Shown here in pieces: positions 27,462 through 36,175 of a DNA stretch of 64,000 nucleotides. A program made the translations under genes and the position numbers. Location of the stretch: positions 1-64,000 of the forward strand of contig NZ_PZZL01000006.1 of NCBI RefSeq assembly GCF_003046185.1. The letters run 5' to 3'. This stretch comes from Phreatobacter oligotrophus (GTDB lineage Bacteria > Pseudomonadota > Alphaproteobacteria > Rhizobiales > Phreatobacteraceae). The notes under the pieces are model-generated. The model was not told the DNA's origin and did no database searches. It was given only the letters and a program-made list of their open reading frames with translations. Within the stretch, counting starts at the first letter, position 1; each line of letters starts with the position of its first letter.

Positions 27462-27748
27462 GGTAGCGCTAACTCCTGAGCGGCCGCCGGCTCCCGGCCG
27501 GTGGCGCAAGACAAGGCCATCGCCCGCGGCGGGCGCCTCGAATGGTCGCTGCTGCTATAGATGACGAGGCCCGGCTCATCAACCCTGTGGAGGATCGGCC
27601 CACCGTCGCACGGCCTGCGCGCCGCGCCCGGATTTGACGATCCCGCCCCGGGCCTTTAGGCAGCGGCGCTCTGCGGTTCCATCCGGCCGCCCGCTGACAG
27701 GGCCGGCCCCGGGGCTATCCCGTCCCCGCTCTTTCGAAGGATCGTGCC

Positions 27749-28771
27749 ATGCGCGCCCTGCGTCTTCACGGTGATCGTGACCTCCGCATCGAGGAGATCG
27801 AGGATGCCCCCGCCCCGGGTCCGGGCGAGGTGCGCATCCGCGTCGCCGCCGTGGCGCTGAACCATATCGACGTCTGGGGCTTCCGCGGCATGGCCTTCGC
27901 CAAGCGCAAGATGCCGCTCGTCGTCGGCGCCGAGGCCTCCGGCACCATCGAGAGCATCGGCGAGGGCGTCACCGCCTTCGCGCCCGGCGACCATGTCGTC
28001 ATGTTCGGCGCCAAGACCTGCGGCACCTGCCGCTTCTGCCAGCGCGGCCAGGACAACCTGTGCACCGACGTGCAGGGCATCATGGGCTTCCACATCGACG
28101 GCTTCGCCTGCGAGCACGTCACCATGGAGGCCCGCCACGTGCTGAAGGTGCCGGCCGGCGTGTCGCTGCGCGATGCCGCCACCGCCCCCATCACCTATTC
28201 GACCGTCGAGCACATGCTCATCGACAACTGCAAGCTTGAGCCCGGCGAGACCGTGCTGGTCCAGGCCGGCGGCTCAGGGATCGGCACCATCGCCATCAAG
28301 CTGGCGAAGTCCATCGGCTGCACCGTCATCACCACGGTGGGCGACGACGAGAAGGCGGCCAAGGCGCTGGCGATTGGCGCCGACCATGCGATCAACTACC
28401 GCACCGAGCGCTTCGAGGGCGTCGTCCGCAAGCTGACCCAGAAGAAGGGCGTCGACGTCGTCTTCGAGCACACCGGCGCCGACACCTTCAACCAGTCGCT
28501 GTTCTGCCTGCGGCGCGGCGGCCGCCTCGCCACCTGCGGCGCGACCTCGGGCGCCACGATCTCGATGAACCTGATGCAGCTGTTCCAGCAGCAGTACAAG
28601 ATCTTCGGCTCCTTCGGCGCCCCCATCCGCGCCATTGCCGACGGCCTGAAGCGCATCGAGGCCGGCGTCTCCCCGGTCATCGATACCGAACTGCCGGTGG
28701 GCCGCTTCGCCGAGGCCCTGGAGCGGCTGGAGAGCCGCAAGGTCTTCGGCAAGATCCTCGTCCATATCTGA
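27749..28771 (+). CDS. adh2XL: Zinc-type alcohol dehydrogenase Adh2XL
   Basis: A medium-chain dehydrogenase of 340 residues found in rhizobial lipid A acyl clusters, where a role in the omega-1 hydroxy function or a related redox step has been proposed. It has the zinc-binding segment GAEASGTIE, a structural-zinc cysteine cluster (CGTCRFCQRGQDNLC) and the nucleotide motif VQAGGSGIGTIAIKLAK. It is transcribed away from acpXL and 10 bases upstream of lpxXL. The true substrate is not shown by the sequence. Confidence 0.88.
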   Translation: MRALRLHGDRDLRIEEIEDAPAPGPGEVRIRVAAVALNHIDVWGFRGMAFAKRKMPLVVGAEASGTIESIGEGVTAFAPGDHVVMFGAKTCGTCRFCQRGQDNLCTDVQGIMGFHIDGFACEHVTMEARHVLKVPAGVSLRDAATAPITYSTVEHMLIDNCKLEPGETVLVQAGGSGIGTIAIKLAKSIGCTVITTVGDDEKAAKALAIGADHAINYRTERFEGVVRKLTQKKGVDVVFEHTGADTFNQSLFCLRRGGRLATCGATSGATISMNLMQLFQQQYKIFGSFGAPIRAIADGLKRIEAGVSPVIDTELPVGRFAEALERLESRKVFGKILVHI

Positions 28772-28781
28772 GGCCGGGTCC

Positions 28782-29696
28782 TTGGTCCGCTGGATCCGCC
28801 ATCATGTCCCGGCGCTCATGGTGCCGTTCGACTGGATCGTCGGCATGCTGGTGCTGGTCGCGATGGCCGGCATCCGCTCGCTCGGCCCCGACCGCGCCAG
28901 CGACATCGGCGCCTGGATCCTGCCGCGCCTCGCCCCGCTGATCGGCGCCAACCGCACCGGCTACGCCAATCTCAAGGCCGCCTATCCCGAGAAATCCGAG
29001 GAGGAGATCCGCGCCATCCTGCGCGGCGCCTGGGAGAATCTCGGCCGCACCGCCTTCGAATATGCCTGCATGGACGACCTGTGGGACTATGATCCCGCCC
29101 GCCCGAACCAGGGCCGCATCGTCACCGATGACGTGCCGCTCTATGAGCGCCTGCGCGACGACGGCAAGCCGGCCATCTTCTTCGCCGCCCATCTCGCCAA
29201 CTGGGAGATGCCGGCTGTCGCGGCGGCCGCCCACGGGCTCGACACCACCTCGCTCTACCGCATGCCCAACAACCGCTATGTCGCGCGCGCCATCCAGCGC
29301 ATCCGCGGCCGCACCATGGGCAAGCTCGTCGCCTCCGGAGGCGGCGGCGTCCTCCATCTCGCGCGCGAGCTCGAGGCGAACAACCATGTCGGCATGCTGA
29401 TCGACCAGCACCTGCATCGCGGCGTCGACGTCACCTTCTTCGGCCGCCCGGCCAAGGCCAATCCGACCGCCGCGCGCCTCGCCCGCGAATTCGACTGCCC
29501 GGTCCATGGCGTGCGCGTCATCCGCCTGCCCGGCAACCGCTTCCGGCTGGAGGCGACGGAAGCCCTCGACCTGCCCCGCGATGCCGACGGTCGCATCGAC
29601 GTGAAGGGCGCCATGCAGATGATGACCGACGTTGTCGAGGGCTGGGTGCGCGAGCATCCGGAGCAATGGCTCTGGCTGCATCGCCGCTGGCGGTGA
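28782..29696 (+). CDS. lpxXL: Lipid A very-long-chain acyltransferase LpxXL
   Basis: Transfers the long acyl chain from AcpXL to the lipid A precursor at the inner membrane. The 304-residue LpxL/HtrB-family enzyme has one N-terminal hydrophobic helix (about 10-30) and the catalytic HX4E motif in AHLANWE, with YRMPNNRY and later LIDQHLHRGVDVTFFG. It starts with TTG at 28782, 10 bases after adh2XL; an ATG 36 bases downstream is an alternative. It forms a two-gene unit with adh2XL. Confidence 0.92.
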   Translation: MVRWIRHHVPALMVPFDWIVGMLVLVAMAGIRSLGPDRASDIGAWILPRLAPLIGANRTGYANLKAAYPEKSEEEIRAILRGAWENLGRTAFEYACMDDLWDYDPARPNQGRIVTDDVPLYERLRDDGKPAIFFAAHLANWEMPAVAAAAHGLDTTSLYRMPNNRYVARAIQRIRGRTMGKLVASGGGGVLHLARELEANNHVGMLIDQHLHRGVDVTFFGRPAKANPTAARLAREFDCPVHGVRVIRLPGNRFRLEATEALDLPRDADGRIDVKGAMQMMTDVVEGWVREHPEQWLWLHRRWR

Positions 29697-29756
29697 GGCC
29701 TATGGCGCGGCGCACCGGTCCCTGATTACCATTCGTCCGGGGGGACTGATTCCATC

Positions 29757-29906
29757 ATGCTTGTGCCGCGCATCCGACAATCCACGACAAGGGCCATGCT
29801 GGCTGCTGAGGCCACGCCGCCGATCAGCGGCATGTGGCGCTATGCGCTGGTCACGAGCGTCGGGCTCTGGGGCCTCGCCGGATCGGTCATCGTCCTGATA
29901 CGCTGA
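29757..29906 (+). CDS. Small single-pass membrane protein
   Basis: A 49-residue frame with ATG at 29757 preceded by a GGGGGGA tract about 11 bases upstream. The N-terminal half is polar with several arginines. The C-terminal half (MWRYALVTSVGLWGLAGSV, then IVLIR) is one hydrophobic helix ending in Arg. It lies 60 bases after lpxXL on the same strand, so it could be co-transcribed. I do not recognise a family. Confidence 0.5.
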   Translation: MLVPRIRQSTTRAMLAAEATPPISGMWRYALVTSVGLWGLAGSVIVLIR

Positions 29907-30018
29907 GGGGGACGCATGGGCGCCATGCCGCAGCGTCCGGCGGCTAGGCGAAGCCTGCGCCCCGTCCTATGACTGGGCGCATCGCCCTGTTCCCGCCCCT
30001 GGATGCCCGAACCGCCGC

Positions 30019-31149
30019 ATGACCTGGTCCATCGACGCCGTTGTCATCGGAGCCGGCGTGGTTGGCCTTGCCACGGCGCGCCGCCTGGCGCTGGCGGGCC
30101 TTGAAACCCTGGTCATCGAGGCCGCGGACGCCATCGGCACCGGCACCTCCTCGCGCAACAGCGAGGTCATCCATGCCGGGCTCTACTATCCGACCGGCTC
30201 GATCAAGGCGACGGCCTGCCTCGCCGGCAAGGACCTGCTCTATCGCTACTGCGCCTCGCGCGGCGTCAAGGCGGTGGCCTGCGGCAAGCTGATGGTCGCG
30301 ACCTCCGACGACCAGTTGCCGAAGCTCCAGGCGATCTGGGACCAGGCCCATGTCAACGGCGTCACCGGCCTGTCCTGGATGACGCCCGACGAGGTCCGGG
30401 CCATGGAGCCGGAAGTCGCCTGCGTGAAGGCCTTCTTCTCCGCCACCACCGGCATCGTCGACAGCCACGGCTTCATGCTGGCGCTGCAGGGGGACCTCGA
30501 GGAGGCCGGCGGCATGGTTGCCTTCGAGGCCCCGGTGGTCTCGGCCGCCGTGACCCCGACCGGCATCCGCATCGTCACCGGCGGCGCCGAGCCGGCGGAG
30601 ATCGATGCCCGCATCGTCGTCAACGCCGCCGGCCATTTCGCGCCGAAATTCCTCGGCGCCCTCGACGGCTTCCCCGCCGCCCATGTGCCGAAGCAGTGGT
30701 ACGCCAAGGGCAACTACTTCTCGCTCGTCGGACGCCAGCCCTTCTCGCGCCTCGTCTATCCCATGCCCGACACGGCCGGCCTCGGCGTCCATGCGACCGT
30801 CGACCTGCAGGGCCGCTGCCGCTTCGGGCCGGATGTCGAATGGGTGGAGAGCGAGAGCGACCTCGTCGTCGATCCGCGCCGCTCGGACGGCTTCTACGCC
30901 GCCATCCGCGCCTATTGGCCCGGCCTGCCCGACGGCGCCCTGCAGCCCGACTATGCCGGCATCCGCCCGAAGCTCCACGGGCCGGGAACGCCCATGCCCG
31001 ACTTCCGCATCGACGGGCCCGAGGTGCATGGCACGGCCGGTCTCGTGAACCTCCTGGGGATCGAGAGCCCCGGCCTCACCGCCTCCCTCGCCATTGCCGA
31101 CCTCGTCGCAAGCCGCCTCGACCTTCCCGCCCTGGAGACCGTGCCATGA
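30019..31149 (+). CDS. FAD-dependent oxidoreductase, L-2-hydroxyglutarate oxidase-like
   Basis: A DAO/GlpD-superfamily flavoprotein of 376 residues. It has the dinucleotide fold VVIGAGVVGLATARRLA, the SSRNSEVIHAGLYYP block characteristic of the L-2-hydroxyglutarate oxidase (LhgO/L2HGDH) group, NAAGHFAPKF in the middle and GIESPGLTASLAIA at the C-terminus. It probably oxidises a 2-hydroxy or 2-amino acid and passes electrons to the quinone pool or oxygen. The stop overlaps the amidase start (ATGA), so the two act together in a catabolic route. Confidence 0.85.
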   Translation: MTWSIDAVVIGAGVVGLATARRLALAGLETLVIEAADAIGTGTSSRNSEVIHAGLYYPTGSIKATACLAGKDLLYRYCASRGVKAVACGKLMVATSDDQLPKLQAIWDQAHVNGVTGLSWMTPDEVRAMEPEVACVKAFFSATTGIVDSHGFMLALQGDLEEAGGMVAFEAPVVSAAVTPTGIRIVTGGAEPAEIDARIVVNAAGHFAPKFLGALDGFPAAHVPKQWYAKGNYFSLVGRQPFSRLVYPMPDTAGLGVHATVDLQGRCRFGPDVEWVESESDLVVDPRRSDGFYAAIRAYWPGLPDGALQPDYAGIRPKLHGPGTPMPDFRIDGPEVHGTAGLVNLLGIESPGLTASLAIADLVASRLDLPALETVP

Positions 31150-32549
31150 CAGACGCCACCACCGTTCTCGCTCAGGGCGCCCTCGCCACGGCCGCGGCGA
31201 TCCGGGAGGGCCGGACCAGCGCCGGCGCCGTGATCGAGACGACTCTCGCCCGCATCGCCGCCGAGAACGACCGGCTCCATGCCTTCATCGCCGTCATGGC
31301 GGACGAGGCCCGCGCCGAGGCCGACATGCTCGACGCGGTGCAGGCGCGCGGCCAGACCCGCGGACCCCTCCACGGTGTGCCCGTGGGCGTGAAGGACATC
31401 ATCGACGTCGCCGGCCAGAAGACCCGGGCCGGCTCGGTCACCCGCGACCACCTGCCCCCGGCCAGCGCCGATGCCTGGTGCGTGACGCGGCTGCGCGCGA
31501 GCGGCGCCATCGTCGTCGGCAAGACCCACACGGTGGAATATGCCTTCGGCGGCTGGGGCACCAACCCGATCGCCGGCACGCCGGTGAACCCGCATGACCG
31601 GGCGACGCCTCGCAATCCTGGCGGCTCCTCCTCGGGCACCGGCGTTGCGGTGGGCGCCGGGCTCGTGCCCATCGGCTTCGGCACGGATACCGGCGGCTCG
31701 GTGCGCCTGCCGGCCTCCTGGTGCGGCACGGTCGGCCACAAGACCTCCATGGGCCTCGTCAGCCGCGCCGGCGTCGTGCCGCTGGCCCTCCACTTCGACA
31801 CGATCGGCCCGCTCTCCCGCACCGTCGCCGACGCGGCGCTGATGAGCCAGGTCATGCTCGGCTCCGATCCGGCCGATGCCTCGACCACGGGCGCGCCCGG
31901 CCTCGACCTCATGGCAGGCCTCGAGGCGGGTGTTGTCGGGCTCACCCTCGGCGTGGTCGAGCTCGATGCTGCCATCGCCGTCGACCCGGAGGTGGCGGCA
32001 GCCGTCGCGGCCACCCATGCGGCGCTGGAGAAGGCCGGCGCGCGGCTCGTCTCCGTGCGCCTGCCGGAGACGCTGGCGACCTACACCACCGAGTGCGGCG
32101 AGCTGATGATGGTCGAGGGCGCCCATCGCCACGGCGCGCTGGCGCGGGAGAATCCGCTGCGCCTCAGCCCCTGGGCGGCCAAGCGCATCGGCGGCGGCTT
32201 CGACATTCCGGCGGTGCGCTACTTCGCAGGCGTCGAGACGCGCCGCGCGCGGACGGCGGCCGCCAATGCGCTGCTGGCGGAAGGCGGCATCGACGCGCTC
32301 GTCTTGCCGACGACGCCGATCGTCGCCCAGCCGCTGGCGACGATCGACGAGGCCGGCCTTCCCGGCATCCTCACCCGCTTCGTGAACTATCTCGAATGGT
32401 GCGGCGTCTCGGTGCCGGTCGGAAAGACGGCCGCGGGCCTGCCCATCAGCTATCAGGTGGTCACCCCACGCTTTTGTGACGCACGCGCCCTGCGCATTGC
32501 CCGCGCGGCCGAAAAGGCCGTCGGCGGGCCGCTGCCCCTGCCCGCCTGA
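31146..32549 (+). CDS. Amidase signature-family hydrolase
   Basis: Hydrolyses an amide bond using the Ser-cisSer-Lys triad. The protein has 467 residues. The lysine is in GVPVGVKDIIDVAG. The glycine/serine-rich core has NPGGSSSGTGVAVGAG (cis-serine) and GTDTGGSVRLPASWCG (nucleophile). It is coupled to the upstream flavoprotein and precedes a peptide-type ABC importer by 243 bases, so it may open an imported amide such as a lactam, acylated amino acid or opine. It could instead be a GatA paralogue, but no gatB or gatC is near. Confidence 0.9.
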   Translation: MTDATTVLAQGALATAAAIREGRTSAGAVIETTLARIAAENDRLHAFIAVMADEARAEADMLDAVQARGQTRGPLHGVPVGVKDIIDVAGQKTRAGSVTRDHLPPASADAWCVTRLRASGAIVVGKTHTVEYAFGGWGTNPIAGTPVNPHDRATPRNPGGSSSGTGVAVGAGLVPIGFGTDTGGSVRLPASWCGTVGHKTSMGLVSRAGVVPLALHFDTIGPLSRTVADAALMSQVMLGSDPADASTTGAPGLDLMAGLEAGVVGLTLGVVELDAAIAVDPEVAAAVAATHAALEKAGARLVSVRLPETLATYTTECGELMMVEGAHRHGALARENPLRLSPWAAKRIGGGFDIPAVRYFAGVETRRARTAAANALLAEGGIDALVLPTTPIVAQPLATIDEAGLPGILTRFVNYLEWCGVSVPVGKTAAGLPISYQVVTPRFCDARALRIARAAEKAVGGPLPLPA

Positions 32550-32792
32550 CGCGTTTCGCGCCAGTTTGCCCATGGGCGCCCTGGGGAGAACGCGGTTCTC
32601 CACCGGAGCCTGTCGACAGGACCTTGAACCCCTGACGCTTCTGCTCAAGGATTGTGCATTCTGCCCGACGCTCCGGCAACAAAGCCAGTGCGACGCTGCG
32701 GCAGGAGCATGAAGGCCGGAGCAACCGGCCATGTGGATCGGCTGGCATGTGCCTTGCCAGCATCTGCCGAGGAAGCATCAGGGAGACTTCGT

Positions 32793-34460
32793 ATGCGAAC
32801 CATGTTCCGCCCCGTCCTGTTGGCCGGTGCGCTCGCCATTGCCGGCGCGCTCATGACGACCACGTCGCTCATGGCCCAGGAGAAGGTCCTGCGGATCGGC
32901 ATGACCGCCGCCGACATTCCGCGCACCCACGGCCAGCCCGACCAGGGCTTCGAGGGCAACCGCTTCACCGGCATTCCCATGTATGACGCGCTGGTCAACT
33001 GGGACCTGTCGAAGACCGACGGGCCGTCGGTCATCATCCCCGGCCTCGCCCTCTCCTGGGAGGTCGACGCGACCGACAAGAACAAGTGGGTCTTCAAGCT
33101 CCGCCCGGGCGTGAAGTTCCATGACGGTTCGCCCTTCAACGCCGCGGCCGTGGTCTGGAACGTCCAGAAGGTCCTCGACCAGAACGCCGCGCATTTCGAC
33201 CAGAGCCAGGTCGGCGTCACCGTCTCGCGCATGCCGAACCTCCTCTCGGCCCGCGCCATCGACGACCTGACCGTCGAGCTGACCACCCGCAACCCGGACT
33301 CGTTCCTCCCCATCAACCTCACCAACCTGTTCATGGCCTCGCCGACGCACTGGCAGAAGCTGCTCGGTGAGGTTCCCGCCTCGGTGACCGATCCCAAGGC
33401 CCGCGCCGCCGCGGCCTGGACGGCCTTTGCCGGCAATCCCTCGGGCACCGGCCCGTTCCGCGGCGTGCGCCTCGTGCCGCGCGAGCGCTTCGAGATGGTC
33501 GCCAACAAGGAGTACTGGGACACCGCACGCCGCCCGAAGGTGGACCGCGTGGTTCTGCTGCCGCTGCCGGAAGCGAATGCCCGCACCGCGGCGCTGCTCT
33601 CCGGTCAGGTCGACTGGATCGAGGCCCCGGCGCCTGACGCCGTGGCGCAGATCACTGCACGCGGCTTCAAGATGTATACGAATGCCCAGCCGCACGTTTG
33701 GCCCTGGCAGTTCTCGTTCCGCGAGGGCTCGCCCTTTGTGGATCGCCGGGTTCGCCATGCGGCCAACCTCTGCATCAACCGCGATGAGCTGAAGAGCCTG
33801 CTCAGCGGTCTGATGGAGGTGCCGCGCGGCACCTACCCGCCGGGCCATCCGTGGTGGGGCAACCCGACCTTCGAGATCAAGTATGACCTCGCCACCGCCC
33901 GCCGCCTGATGACCGAAGCTGGCTACTCCGCCCAGCGCCCGGTCAACGTGAAGGTGCTGACCTCCGCCTCCGGCTCCGGCCAGATGCAGCCGATCGTGAT
34001 GAACGAGTGGCTGCAGCAGGCGCTGAAGGAGTGCTTCTTCAACGTCGAACTCGAAGTCGCCGAGTGGAACGCGGTGTTCAACAACTGGCGCGAGGGTGCA
34101 GGGTCGCCCGGCTCGCGCGGCGCCAATGCCACGAACGTCACCTTCTCTGCCATGGACCCGTTCTTTGGCATGATGCGTTTCGTGACGCGTCAGGCGAACC
34201 CGCCGGCCTCCAACAACTGGGGCTTCTTCAACGTCGACGAGTTCGACCAGCTCGCCGCGACGGCCCGTTCGACCTTCGACGATGCCGGCCGCGACCGGGC
34301 GCTCGCCGCGCTCCACAAGCGGATCGTCGAGGAGGCGCCGTTCCTCTGGGTCGCCCATGACGTCGGCCCGCGCGCCATGTCGGCCCGCGTCACCGGCGTG
34401 ATCCAGCCGCGCTCCTGGTTCATCGACATCACCACGATGGACATCCGTCCGGGCTCCTGA
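32793..34460 (+). CDS. ABC transporter substrate-binding protein, peptide/opine type (first copy)
   Basis: A periplasmic solute-binding protein of family 5 (DppA/OppA-like), 555 residues. A Sec signal peptide covers MRTMFRPVLLAGALAIAGAL to about MAQ. The family segments WVFKLRPGVKFHDG, NPSGTGPFRG and NARTAALLSGQVDW are present. The ATG at 32793 follows AGGGAGA, and upstream in-frame ATGs would disrupt the signal peptide. It is followed by a strong hairpin and a second, similar binding protein. Confidence 0.92.
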   Translation: MRTMFRPVLLAGALAIAGALMTTTSLMAQEKVLRIGMTAADIPRTHGQPDQGFEGNRFTGIPMYDALVNWDLSKTDGPSVIIPGLALSWEVDATDKNKWVFKLRPGVKFHDGSPFNAAAVVWNVQKVLDQNAAHFDQSQVGVTVSRMPNLLSARAIDDLTVELTTRNPDSFLPINLTNLFMASPTHWQKLLGEVPASVTDPKARAAAAWTAFAGNPSGTGPFRGVRLVPRERFEMVANKEYWDTARRPKVDRVVLLPLPEANARTAALLSGQVDWIEAPAPDAVAQITARGFKMYTNAQPHVWPWQFSFREGSPFVDRRVRHAANLCINRDELKSLLSGLMEVPRGTYPPGHPWWGNPTFEIKYDLATARRLMTEAGYSAQRPVNVKVLTSASGSGQMQPIVMNEWLQQALKECFFNVELEVAEWNAVFNNWREGAGSPGSRGANATNVTFSAMDPFFGMMRFVTRQANPPASNNWGFFNVDEFDQLAATARSTFDDAGRDRALAALHKRIVEEAPFLWVAHDVGPRAMSARVTGVIQPRSWFIDITTMDIRPGS

Positions 34461-34478
34461 GCCCCGGCGACATCACCG

Positions 34479-34506
34479 ACCGGGCGGCGGCTCACCGCCG
34501 CCCGGT
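34479..34506 (+). other. Intercistronic hairpin between the two binding-protein genes
   Basis: A perfect 12-bp stem, ACCGGGCGGCGG/CCGCCGCCCGGT, with a CTCA loop lies in the 73-base gap. It is not followed by a T run, so it is more likely an mRNA-stabilising 3' structure for the first binding protein than a terminator. Confidence 0.6.
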
Positions 34507-34533
34507 TCCATTCCCCCGAACAGCGAGGCCGAC

Positions 34534-36153
34534 ATGGTTCTGCTCGACCGCCGGACGGTGATGTCCGGCATGCTCGGCGCCGCTGCGGCCTCGACCCTCG
34601 ACCTGACGCAGGTCCAGGCCCAGGGCGCCGGCACGCTGCGCATCGCCATGACGGCCTCGGACATTCCGCTGCCCAACGGCCAGACGGACCAGGGCGCCGA
34701 GGGCATGCGCTTCGTCGGCTACAACGTCTTCGACAGCCTCATCCTCTGGGATCTCGCCAAGGCCGACGCGCCGGGCGGCCTCGTCCCCGGCCTCGCCACG
34801 GCGTGGCGGGTCGACCCGGCCGACGCGACACGCTGGATCTTCACGCTGCGCCCCGGCGTCACCTTCCACGACGGCTCGGCCTTCGACGCCGCGGCGGTCG
34901 TCTGGAACTTCGACAAGATCCTGAAAGCCGATTCTCCCCAGCATGACCCGCGGCAGGCCGGCCAGGGGCGCACCCGCATCCCCTCGGTGAAGACCTACCG
35001 CGCCCTCGATCCGATGACGGTCGAGTTCGTCTCGACCACGCCGAACGCGCTCTTCCCCTATGAGATCTCCTGGATCCTGATGTCCTCCCCGGCGCAGTGG
35101 GAGAAGGTCGGCCGCAACTGGGACAACTTCCTGAACAGCCCGTCGGGCACCGGTCCCTGGAAGGTCGACCGCTACACCCCGCGCGAGCGCCTCGAACTGA
35201 CCCCCAATACGACCTACTGGAACCCGGCGCGCCGGCCGAAGCTCGACCGCGTCGTGCTCCTGCCCATGCCCGAGCCGAATGCCCGCACCGCCGCCCTCCT
35301 CGCCGGCCAGGTCGACTGGATCGAGGCCCCAGCCCCCGACGCGCTGCAGCAGCTGAAGGCGCGGGGCATGCAGATCACCTCCAATGTCTATCCGCACAAC
35401 TGGACATGGCACTTCTCGCGGGTCGAGGGCTCGCCCTGGAACGACGTCCGGGTGCGCAAGGCGGCAAACCTCGCCGTCGACCGCGCCGGCATGGTCGAGC
35501 TGCTTGGCGGCATGATGCTGCCCGCCCGCGGCCTCGTGCCGCCGTCGAGCCCCTGGTTCGGCAAGCCCTCCTTCGAGGCGAAGACCGACATTCCGGCCGC
35601 GCTCAAGCTGATGGCGGAAGCAGGCTACAGCCCGGCGAGGCCGCTGAGCGTGAAGGCGATCATCTCGCCCTCGGGCTCCGGCCAGATGCAGCCGCTGGCG
35701 ATGAACGAGCTGATCCAGCAGAACCTCCAGGAGATCGGCATCAAGGTCGAGTTCGAGGTGATGGACTGGAACGCGCTGGTGAGCTCCTGGCGGGCGGGCG
35801 CGAAGCACGCCTCCTCGCGCGGCGCCCATTCCACCAACTCCTCCTATTTCAGCCAGGACCCGTTCACGGCGCTGATCCGCCATCTCGACAGCGCCCTCGT
35901 GCCGCCCGCCGGGACCAACTGGGGCTTCTATGTCGATGCCGACATGGATGCGCGCTTCGCCGCCATCCGCGCGGCCTTCGATCCGGCCGCCCAGCTCGCT
36001 GCCATCCAGCGGGCGCATGAGAAGATCGTCGACGAGGCCCTTTTCCTCTTCGTCGCCCACGACGTGGCGCCGCGCGCCCTTTCCCCCCGGGTGAAGGGCT
36101 TCGTGCAGGCGCAGAACTGGTACCAGGACATCGTTCCGGTGACCCTCGGATGA
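34534..36153 (+). CDS. ABC transporter substrate-binding protein, peptide/opine type (second copy)
   Basis: A second family 5 binding protein of 539 residues, parallel to the first along its length: WIFTLRPGVTFHDGSAF, SPSGTGPWKVDRY and NARTAALLAGQVDWIEAP. The N-terminus has DRRTVMSGMLGAAAAS, a possible twin-arginine signal, whereas the first copy looks Sec-type. It may bind a variant substrate or the same one after a different folding route. It lies 22 bases before the first permease gene. Confidence 0.92.
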   Translation: MVLLDRRTVMSGMLGAAAASTLDLTQVQAQGAGTLRIAMTASDIPLPNGQTDQGAEGMRFVGYNVFDSLILWDLAKADAPGGLVPGLATAWRVDPADATRWIFTLRPGVTFHDGSAFDAAAVVWNFDKILKADSPQHDPRQAGQGRTRIPSVKTYRALDPMTVEFVSTTPNALFPYEISWILMSSPAQWEKVGRNWDNFLNSPSGTGPWKVDRYTPRERLELTPNTTYWNPARRPKLDRVVLLPMPEPNARTAALLAGQVDWIEAPAPDALQQLKARGMQITSNVYPHNWTWHFSRVEGSPWNDVRVRKAANLAVDRAGMVELLGGMMLPARGLVPPSSPWFGKPSFEAKTDIPAALKLMAEAGYSPARPLSVKAIISPSGSGQMQPLAMNELIQQNLQEIGIKVEFEVMDWNALVSSWRAGAKHASSRGAHSTNSSYFSQDPFTALIRHLDSALVPPAGTNWGFYVDADMDARFAAIRAAFDPAAQLAAIQRAHEKIVDEALFLFVAHDVAPRALSPRVKGFVQAQNWYQDIVPVTLG

Positions 36154-36175
36154 TGCCGACCGCAAGGCGTGATGC

